Part shown: positions 1 through 4,994 of the stretch, piece by piece
How positions within the stretch are numbered: the stretch's first letter is position 1
Layout: each line of letters starts with the position of its first letter
NCBI GenBank assembly: GCA_947165115.1
Contig: CAMUZD010000108.1
Coordinates: forward strand, 1 to 6,168
DNA from: an uncultured Clostridia bacterium
Lineage (GTDB): Bacteria; Bacillota; Clostridia; Oscillospirales; Acutalibacteraceae
Direction: 5' to 3'
DNA length: 6,168 nucleotides
The notes under the pieces: generated by a model
Told to the model about the DNA's origin: nothing
The model's database searches: none
What the model saw: the letters and a program-made list of their open reading frames with translations, nothing else
Program-made: the position numbers and the translations under genes

Positions 1-1278
1 TTCTTCATAAACGCCCTTGACGCCGTGTCTGTGAAAACACTGTATGTTTTTCTGCAATGTGTTGAAATCGGGGAATATTCCGAGCGTATAGGCATAATTT
101 GTCGTGTAGTCCCAGACATATAATCTGTTGCAGATTGCGGACCAATCCTCAAGGTCCTCAATCCATTCGCTGTTGCTCTGACAGCTGCTGTCATCCAGAG
201 CGTGCGAAAAACAGCACTCGAAAGTGCAGAGGGTTACGATGACATTGTTTTTCGGGCGGACCTGAGAGGGTGCCTTGCGCGAATATGTATAGGCGAGCGT
301 ATCGAAAGCTATATTGTTATAGCCTTTTGCCTTGACGGCATCCGCGACCCGGTTGACAAACGAAATCACAGAGCCGGCGTGGGAACCGTTCGCTTCGTCG
401 AGAGCTCTGCAGTTTTCGCATTCGCAATAATCAAGATTATCGGCCTGAGAGAGCGAAACAATCTGCAGGTCCGCTTCGCTGTTGTGTTCTTCCTCAAGAA
501 CATTCAGAACCTCATCGAGGACGATTTCATAAACTTCTTCGTTGGTCAGACAAAGCTGAGAGGGAACTCTGCCGCCGTCACGCAGAGCAAAATACTCGGG
601 ATGGCTTTCATAATATTTTTCGGCAGAGCAGAAAACGGTTGAGAGCGTATGACAGCTTGCTCCGCCGATGTACGGGATGTTTCCTCCCTGCTCGGGAGCA
701 TATGACTGATAAGTGCCGTTCAGCTTGTGCGAGACCGAATATAAAGACATCCAGCCGCTGCGCCAGTCGGTATTTCTGTATTCAAAATAGGGCTCATATA
801 CGATTTTTTCCTGCGGAAGAGTCATCTTATCCGAAGTCATCACCATTGCGGGATACCAGCCGTAGCATTTGAAACCGCAGAATTTTTCAAGGAATGTATG
901 CACTCCGTAGAGAGTTCCGCGCGAGCCCGCGCCGAAAATTGCGAGGCCGCCATTGAACGGAGCAATGACATACGAATCGGCTGCTTTGCCTTCAATATCG
1001 GCGGCAGTATCATAGAGAGATGTCGCCCCGACGCAGAATTTGTAACCGTCAAACGGTTTATCATCGGTGATAATTTCATAAACGCTTTTTTTCAGCTCAT
1101 ACAGATATTCCTGCAGCGTCTCTGCAGCATACATTTCGGTTGAAGTCGCATCCGCAGAAACGACGATTGCGTATTCCTCTTCGCCTGCCAGAGCTTTGCC
1201 GGCTGTATAAACAAAAGAAAATGTCAGAGCGAATATCAGAATAAATGCTGTTACTACTGTCTTTGCATTCTTCTGCAT
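1..1278 (-). CDS. Secreted DUF4838 domain protein (glycoside-hydrolase-like), C-terminus cut by window edge
   Basis: Reading down from ATG at 1276-1278, the frame is open for 426 codons to the window edge, so the gene continues to the left. A GAGGTG ribosome site (1286-1291) sits 7 bases before the ATG and fixes the start. Residues 1-31 look like a signal peptide: a short basic start, a hydrophobic run at about 8-26, and a likely cut after ALA at 29-31. Residues about 35-160 resemble the N-terminal domain of GH67 alpha-glucuronidases (GSRGTLYGVHTFLEKF at 118-133). From about 205 onward come hallmarks of DUF4838: HPEYFAL (226-232), QLCLTN (241-246), a CxCxxC cysteine cluster (C285, C287, C290), ECCFSH (354-359), YVWDYTTN (387-394) and GVKGVYEE (419-426). 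The family lies in carbohydrate-use loci, but its reaction is not established to my knowledge. I infer an exported glycan-binding or hydrolytic role. It has its own promoter and is separated from the upstream GH95 gene by a terminator. Confidence 0.9.
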   Translation of the reverse strand, partial: MQKNAKTVVTAFILIFALTFSFVYTAGKALAGEEEYAIVVSADATSTEMYAAETLQEYLYELKKSVYEIITDDKPFDGYKFCVGATSLYDTAADIEGKAADSYVIAPFNGGLAIFGAGSRGTLYGVHTFLEKFCGFKCYGWYPAMVMTSDKMTLPQEKIVYEPYFEYRNTDWRSGWMSLYSVSHKLNGTYQSYAPEQGGNIPYIGGASCHTLSTVFCSAEKYYESHPEYFALRDGGRVPSQLCLTNEEVYEIVLDEVLNVLEEEHNSEADLQIVSLSQADNLDYCECENCRALDEANGSHAGSVISFVNRVADAVKAKGYNNIAFDTLAYTYSRKAPSQVRPKNNVIVTLCTFECCFSHALDDSSCQSNSEWIEDLEDWSAICNRLYVWDYTTNYAYTLGIFPDFNTLQKNIQCFHRHGVKGVYEE

Positions 1279-1362
1279 CACGGTACACCTCGATTCATTA
1301 TGTCAGCTGATTAATATATGGTAATCTGCGCTTGTATTAAAGATTTATTTTTCTTAATTAAA

Positions 1363-1390
1363 ATTATAGCATAAATTCATTATTTTTCAA
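1363..1390 (-). promoter_or_regulatory. Sigma-A type promoter of the DUF4838 gene
   Basis: On the minus strand there is TTGAAA (1385-1390), a 16-base spacer, then a perfect TATAAT (1363-1368). Transcription would begin near 1356, giving a leader of about 78 bases before the ATG at 1278. The leader is AT-rich and contains a small dyad, GATTA (1309-1313) against TAATC (1322-1326), which could be a weak operator or chance. No riboswitch-like structure is visible. The promoter lies just downstream of the repeat element, so this gene need not depend on read-through from GH95. Confidence 0.65.
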
Positions 1391-1406
1391 TATATAATTC
1401 ATCCCG

Positions 1407-1422
1407 GAGACCCCGGGCTCTC
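1407..1422. repeat. Short GC-rich palindrome
   Basis: GAGA and TCTC flank a central CCCGGG (1412-1417), with one mismatched pair at 1411/1418. It abuts the MITE-like element directly. Its left part, GGAGACCC (1406-1413), is the exact reverse complement of GGGTCTCC at 1563-1570, so it may be the outer end of a larger palindromic unit. Confidence 0.55.
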
Positions 1423-1531
1423 TGTCATCCTGAGCAAAGCGAAGTAGCGCATTGACGCACATACTATTGGAATGAAATTATAATGTTTCTCTTAAACCTG
1501 CGATTCTTCGGCGTCCCGCATCAGAATGACA
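1423..1531. repeat. MITE-like palindromic element, about 109 bp
   Basis: The ends are inverted copies: TGTCATCCTGA (1423-1433) and TCAGAATGACA (1521-1531) pair at 10 of 11 positions. An inner pair, CGAAG (1440-1444) and CTTCG (1506-1510), also matches. The middle is AT-rich and codes for nothing recognisable. From memory, TGTCAT(T/C)CTGAGC...GAAG termini occur as a dispersed, non-coding palindromic repeat in many bacterial and metagenome-derived genomes, with arms reading TGTCATTCTGA. It carries no transposase, so any movement would need an enzyme in trans. Copy number elsewhere in this genome cannot be seen here. Confidence 0.7.
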
Positions 1532-1562
1532 TAATATAGGCGATTTGCTTCCGTAGGGGTGC

Positions 1563-1618
1563 GGGTCTCCGGCGGAGACCTCTGCCGAAGGCAGAAGCGC
1601 CGACCGAGCCGACAGGCG
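1563..1618. repeat. Tandem GC-rich short-loop hairpins
   Basis: Two perfect hairpins stand side by side: GGTCTCC/GGAGACC (1564-1570 and 1574-1580, 3-base loop GGC) and TCTGCC/GGCAGA (1581-1586 and 1590-1595, 3-base loop GAA). A weaker CGCC/GGCG pair (1598-1601 and 1615-1618) follows. No T-tract follows on either strand, so they are poor intrinsic terminators. They look like REP-type repeat DNA or part of a larger mobile palindromic unit with the neighbouring element. As minus-strand RNA they would lie beyond the GH95 terminator. Confidence 0.6.
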
Positions 1619-1669
1619 AGACAGATATTATCCGCCCGTCCAAAGATATTCGGAGCAAGAAACGATTCC

Positions 1670-1700
1670 AAACCGAAAGCCCTCTCCAACCGGAGAGGGC
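1670..1700 (-). terminator. Intrinsic terminator of the GH95 gene
   Basis: A perfect 9-bp stem, GCCCTCTCC (1679-1687) and GGAGAGGGC (1692-1700), with a 4-base loop, begins about 10 bases after the GH95 stop codon. On the minus strand it is followed by TTTCGGTTT (1678-1670), a T-rich but interrupted tail. Position and stem strength make it the likely 3' end of the GH95 transcript. The broken T-run leaves some leak-through possible. Confidence 0.75.
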
Positions 1701-1709
1701 ATCTTGATT

Positions 1710-3971
1710 TTATAATTCTTTCACGACTTCTTTTCCGTTATATACAACCGTGAATTTTCCTTTGCCGCGGAGTTTATACGAAGTGACTTTATTGTTCTTC
1801 CATTTGATATCAACAGTCACATTGCCCTTTGCTCTGAGGCCCTTGACTTCGCCTGTGTGCCAGCTGTCGGGCAGGGCGGGAAGCAGATAGATTCTGCCGT
1901 CTCTGCTCTGCAGAAGCATCTCCGTAAGTCCGCTGACATAGCCGAAATTGCCGTCAATCTGGAAGGGCGGATGAGCGTCAAAAAGATTTTCGTATGTGCC
2001 GCCGCCTCTGCTGTAGCGCACTCCCGTGCTTCTTACCGGCCTGAGCTGCATCTCGATAAGTTTCAGCGCGTGGTTTCCGTCAAAAAGACGCGCCCAGAAA
2101 TTGATTTTCCAGCCGAGCGACCAGCCGGTGCCGTTGTCACCTCTGCGCTCGAGTGTCTTGCGGCAGGCATCGGCGAGCTGAGGAGTTCCGTCGGCGGTTA
2201 TTATGTTCGCGGGATGAAGGGCGTAGAGATGCGAAACGTGTCTGTGATGAATCTCATCCTCTTTATAGTCATCGTCGAATTCAAGCAGCTGGCCTTCGCT
2301 TCCGGTTTTGAAATCGGGGAATTTTGCCATCGCCTTTGCGAGCTTATCGGCGAATCTTTTATCCCTGCCGAGGATTCCGGCGGCTTTGATGCAGTTAGTA
2401 AAAAGCTCTCTTGCTATTGACATCGACATTGTGGAATATTTGCCGATCGGGCACCAGTCGCCCTTATAAATAAATCCGTTTTCGGGCGAAGTGCCCGGGC
2501 AGAGGAAGAGCTTTCCGTCCTCCTCAGTCATTATATCAAGATAGAATTCCGCCGCGCCCTTCATTATCGGATAAGCGGTTTTTTCAAGAAATTCCTTATC
2601 GAGAGTATATTCATAATGGTCAAACAGATGTCTGCACAGCCAGCCGGATGAACCGTGCCAGAATGCCCAGCATGCATTGCCCGCAACCGGAGTCGCAAGA
2701 CGCCATAAATCTGCGTTGTGGTGCGATACCCAGCCGCCCGCGCCGTATTGTTTTTCGGCGGCGGTCCTGCCGGTGACGGAGAGCTCCTTGATCATTTGGG
2801 TAAGCGGTTCATCAAGCTCCGCCATATTTGTCATCAGCACCGGCCAGTAGTTCATTTCGGTATTTATGTTTATTGTATAATTCGCGTTCCAGGGGGCGTC
2901 GTATCTGTCGCTCCAGATTCCCTGAAGATTCATCGGCTGGGTTCCCGGGCGCGAGGATGAAATTATAAGATACCTGCCGTAGTTATACATCAGTTCGATA
3001 AGCCCGATGTCGTTTTTATTCTTCCTGAATGCCGCAAGACGTTTGTCGGTCGGCAGACTGCTGCCCACGCCCTCGATATTCAGCGACATTCTCGAATAGA
3101 TGTTGCGGTAATCCTTAACAGCTTTTTCTTTTGTCTTTTTATCGAAAACAAATTCTCCAAGACGCTTTTCGACAACGGATTTATATTCCTTGCCGTCGAG
3201 ATATGGATGCCTGTCAAAGCCGTTGAAACTTGTCTCGCAGGCAAATACAATCTTTGACTCGGTTGCGTTTTCGATATTGATTTTATTTCCTCTCGCATCG
3301 AGTTTCCCGTCCGTAAAGATGCGGAAACCGGCGAGGAATCTGATGCCGCGCATTTTCGGATTTTCATAATATTTCTTATTCGGGCACTCGTTGTCAACGG
3401 CATTTTCACCGTGGCATTCGCCACTGAGCCAGAGCGTATCGTTATCGGCAATCGAGAAAGAGAGCAGAGGAGAATCGGCGGATACAGAGAAGGATACCGG
3501 CTTATCGGACCTTATAACCGAGCAGATGACCTTATCGGGATAAGATGCGAAATATTCGCGCTCGATTATAACTTTGCCCGCCCTGTATTCAACCTTTGCG
3601 ACCGCTTCGGAAATATCGAGCGAGCGCCTGTAATCCGTAATTTTGCCGGTTGTGTCAAATTTTATTTTGAGATTGCCGAGAGGCAGGTATGCCTGACTCC
3701 AGACACTCTCGAATTTTCCCTCGATTACCTTGCGCGCCTCGTGAAATTTGCCTTCGAGGGCGAGCTTTCTGGCCTTTTCAAAAGCTTCCGGAGCACCTTT
3801 TCTGAATGTATCCTTAGGCCTGCCCGTCCAGAGTTCGTCATGATTGAGAGCGAGCACTTCCTCTTTCGTTCCGCCGTAAATCATCGCTCCGAGCGAGCCG
3901 TTGCCTATCGGCAGAGCCTGAGTCCACGCCTTTGCGGGGGAGGTATAAAAGAGCAGTTCGTTGTTTTTCAT
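1710..3971 (-). CDS. GH95 family glycosidase, probable cytoplasmic alpha-L-fucosidase (or alpha-L-galactosidase)
   Basis: This 753-residue protein is full length for the family. The N-terminal beta-sandwich (about 7-250) opens with the typical WTQALPIGNGSLGAMIYGG at 16-34. An (alpha/alpha)6 barrel follows (about 285-650), then a C-terminal beta domain (about 690-753). By motif match to Bifidobacterium bifidum AfcA, the base-activating pair is N368 and N370 (NIN before MNYWP), the general acid is E497 (PGTSPENGF) and the assisting residue is D673 (FQIDGNFG). The HRHVSHL motif (576-582) is also intact. The family hydrolyses alpha-1,2-type L-fucosides by inversion. Thr366 replaces the AfcA fucose-contacting His, which may alter sugar preference. 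There is no signal peptide, so it should act on imported oligosaccharides. The start is supported by GGAG (3980-3983), 8 bases before the ATG. It has its own promoter and terminator, so it appears monocistronic. The family call is firm; the exact substrate is not. Confidence 0.95.
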   Translation of the reverse strand: MKNNELLFYTSPAKAWTQALPIGNGSLGAMIYGGTKEEVLALNHDELWTGRPKDTFRKGAPEAFEKARKLALEGKFHEARKVIEGKFESVWSQAYLPLGNLKIKFDTTGKITDYRRSLDISEAVAKVEYRAGKVIIEREYFASYPDKVICSVIRSDKPVSFSVSADSPLLSFSIADNDTLWLSGECHGENAVDNECPNKKYYENPKMRGIRFLAGFRIFTDGKLDARGNKINIENATESKIVFACETSFNGFDRHPYLDGKEYKSVVEKRLGEFVFDKKTKEKAVKDYRNIYSRMSLNIEGVGSSLPTDKRLAAFRKNKNDIGLIELMYNYGRYLIISSSRPGTQPMNLQGIWSDRYDAPWNANYTININTEMNYWPVLMTNMAELDEPLTQMIKELSVTGRTAAEKQYGAGGWVSHHNADLWRLATPVAGNACWAFWHGSSGWLCRHLFDHYEYTLDKEFLEKTAYPIMKGAAEFYLDIMTEEDGKLFLCPGTSPENGFIYKGDWCPIGKYSTMSMSIARELFTNCIKAAGILGRDKRFADKLAKAMAKFPDFKTGSEGQLLEFDDDYKEDEIHHRHVSHLYALHPANIITADGTPQLADACRKTLERRGDNGTGWSLGWKINFWARLFDGNHALKLIEMQLRPVRSTGVRYSRGGGTYENLFDAHPPFQIDGNFGYVSGLTEMLLQSRDGRIYLLPALPDSWHTGEVKGLRAKGNVTVDIKWKNNKVTSYKLRGKGKFTVVYNGKEVVKEL

Positions 3972-4003
3972 CTTGTTTTCTCCGTTCTTTCGGTTATGAA
4001 AAA

Positions 4004-4032
4004 ATTATACATTTGCCGCCGCTCTTTGTCAA
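4004..4032 (-). promoter_or_regulatory. Perfect consensus promoter of the GH95 gene
   Basis: On the minus strand there is TTGACA (4027-4032), a 17-base spacer and TATAAT (4004-4009), matching the sigma-A/sigma-70 consensus at every position with the ideal spacing. The predicted start is near 3997, giving a leader of about 26 bases. Such a strong promoter on a sugar-use gene suggests control by a repressor rather than an activator. A candidate operator lies immediately upstream at 4043-4062. Confidence 0.8.
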
Positions 4033-4040
4033 TCATAATT

Positions 4041-4095
4041 AAAATGAAAGAAAACTTGCATTATATAAAAATATTCTTGCATTTACATTCATTTT
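4041..4095. promoter_or_regulatory. Candidate operator region between divergent promoters
   Basis: A 20-base imperfect palindrome spans 4043-4062: AATGAAAG, four A bases, then CTTGCATT, with arms matching at 7 of 8 positions. The right arm, CTTGCATT, recurs exactly at 4076-4083, 21 bases (two helical turns) away, and there it overlaps the -35 hexamer of the RpiR promoter. A wider inverted pair, AAAATGAA (4041-4048) and TTCATTTT (4088-4095), encloses both. The layout suits a dimeric or tetrameric regulator acting on both promoters. RpiR-family proteins are often autoregulatory and bind AT-rich palindromes, so the adjacent gene product is the natural candidate, but binding is inferred. Confidence 0.5.
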
Positions 4096-4105
4096 GATAT
4101 ATAAT
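4077..4105 (+). promoter_or_regulatory. Promoter of the RpiR-HI0933 operon
   Basis: TTGCAT (4077-4082), a 17-base spacer and a perfect TATAAT (4100-4105). The -35 is a weaker match than that of the facing GH95 promoter and is embedded in the repeated CTTGCATT half-site, so binding there should block transcription. The start would fall near 4112, about 19 bases before the TTG start codon. Confidence 0.7.
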
Positions 4106-4118
4106 TTATCGGTAAAAA

Positions 4119-4124
4119 GGGGTG
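4119..4124 (+). promoter_or_regulatory. Ribosome binding site that decides the RpiR start
   Basis: GGGGTG, preceded by a run of A bases, can pair with the 16S 3' end with one wobble and lies 6 bases before TTG at 4131. The alternative GTG at 4122 lies inside this site and has no usable spacing, so TTG at 4131 is the better start. Confidence 0.65.
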
Positions 4125-4130
4125 TTCCAA

Positions 4131-4994
4131 TTGCCTGATAATATCAGCAGCAGAATAGATTTATACTATGAATCCCTCTCGAAGGGACATAAAAAGATAG
4201 CGGACTATATAAGAACAAATTACGAAAAATCATCTTTCATGACCGCGGCAGAGCTCGGCAGAGCGGTCGGCATCAGCGAATCCACCGTAGTCCGTTTCGC
4301 CGTGAATATCGGCTTTTCGGGTTATCCCGAGCTTCAGAAGAATCTGCAGGAAATGGTCAAGAGCCGCCTCACCAGCGTTCAGAGAATGGAAGCGGCCAAA
4401 AGAAACGACGGCAGGGATTTTCTTGACTCCGCATTTTCGGCAGATATTGAGACAATAAAAAAGACTCTTGACGGCCTGTCGAGAGAAGATTTTTACGGTG
4501 CTGTAAGCGCAATCAATTCCGCGCGCAGGATTTATATTCTCGGTGTCCGCTCCTCAGCCTCCATAGCGAGCTTTGCGGCGTTTTACATGTGCTTTCTTTA
4601 CGATGTGGTCCTTGTGGATACGTCGGCAACCAGCGAACTGTTTGAGCAGATGTTCAGAATTGACGAAAACGATGTCTGCATAGCGATCAGCTTCCCGAGA
4701 TACTCTTCAAGAACGGTCAAGGCGCTGAAATTCGCCCGCTCAAGAGGAGCAAAAATTATTTCCGTTACCGACAGCGCGATTTCACCGATTGCCCCGCTTG
4801 CGACTTATCTTCTGCTTGCGGGCAGCAGCATGGTTTCGTTTGTCGATTCCCTTACCGCTCCGCTCAGCCTTGTGACCGCCCTTGTGGCGGCGAGCGCCGA
4901 CGAGAGGGAGAAGGATGTTCACGACAGCCTCGAGCAGCTCGAGCAGATCTGGGATGAATATCATGTTTACCGCACCGGCGAGGATGACAAATGA
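4131..4994 (+). CDS. RpiR/MurR family transcriptional regulator (HTH plus SIS domain)
   Basis: From the TTG at 4131 the protein has 287 residues, normal for the family; a GTG at 4122 would add three. The N-terminal HTH_6 domain covers about residues 1-77, with the recognition region TAAELGRAVGISESTVVRFA at about 38-57. A SIS sugar-phosphate-binding domain covers about 132-232, including GVRSSASIASFAAFYM and the SFPRYSS stretch at about 187-193. Members sense phosphorylated sugars or amino sugars in the cytoplasm and mostly repress; the ligand here cannot be read from sequence. The gene diverges from GH95 across a candidate operator and overlaps the next gene by 4 bases. It could control GH95, itself, or mainly the downstream housekeeping gene. 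The family call is firm; the regulon is inferred. Confidence 0.93.
   Translation: MPDNISSRIDLYYESLSKGHKKIADYIRTNYEKSSFMTAAELGRAVGISESTVVRFAVNIGFSGYPELQKNLQEMVKSRLTSVQRMEAAKRNDGRDFLDSAFSADIETIKKTLDGLSREDFYGAVSAINSARRIYILGVRSSASIASFAAFYMCFLYDVVLVDTSATSELFEQMFRIDENDVCIAISFPRYSSRTVKALKFARSRGAKIISVTDSAISPIAPLATYLLLAGSSMVSFVDSLTAPLSLVTALVAASADEREKDVHDSLEQLEQIWDEYHVYRTGEDDK

Larger units (their letters stand above)
1279..1709. other. 431-base gene-free spacer between GH95 and DUF4838 genes
   Basis: No convincing gene lies here; short open frames in it match no known protein and run through palindromes. From right to left it holds the GH95 terminator (1670-1700), a stretch without clear features (about 1619-1669, with AGATATT repeated at 1623 and 1644), tandem GC-rich hairpins (1563-1618), a MITE-like element (1423-1531), a short palindrome (1407-1422), the AT-rich promoter of the DUF4838 gene (1363-1390) and its leader. 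GC content switches sharply at about 1402, from AT-rich promoter DNA to GC-rich repeat DNA. Confidence 0.8.

Noticed and set aside
202..642. 146-codon plus-strand open frame at the left end
   Set aside because: Antisense to the DUF4838 gene, whose minus-strand frame is uninterrupted and matches the family.
1..1278. Calling the left gene a GH67 alpha-glucuronidase
   Set aside because: Only the N-terminal domain resembles GH67; the core motifs are those of DUF4838 and not of the GH67 catalytic barrel.
1279..1362. Possible riboswitch or attenuator in the DUF4838 leader
   Set aside because: The leader is only about 78 bases, AT-rich, with one weak 5-bp dyad and no recognisable riboswitch core or terminator hairpin.
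1492..1753. Short overlapping open frames on both strands in the spacer
   Set aside because: They run through the palindromic element, hairpins and terminator, and one extends into the GH95 gene on the opposite strand; they encode no recognisable protein.
1857..2420. 187-codon plus-strand open frame inside the GH95 gene
   Set aside because: Antisense to conserved GH95 catalytic-domain sequence; low-complexity composition and no family resemblance.
4044..4061. Possible CcpA catabolite-repression (cre) site
   Set aside because: The arms resemble TGNAA-type half-sites, but the central CG is replaced by A bases and the arm spacing is 2 bases too long for the usual cre consensus.
3411..4097. 228-codon plus-strand open frame antisense to the GH95 N-terminal half and its promoter
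   Set aside because: It lies opposite a clearly real GH95 gene, has no recognisable domain or ribosome site, and runs across the GH95 and RpiR promoter region. It is a shadow frame.
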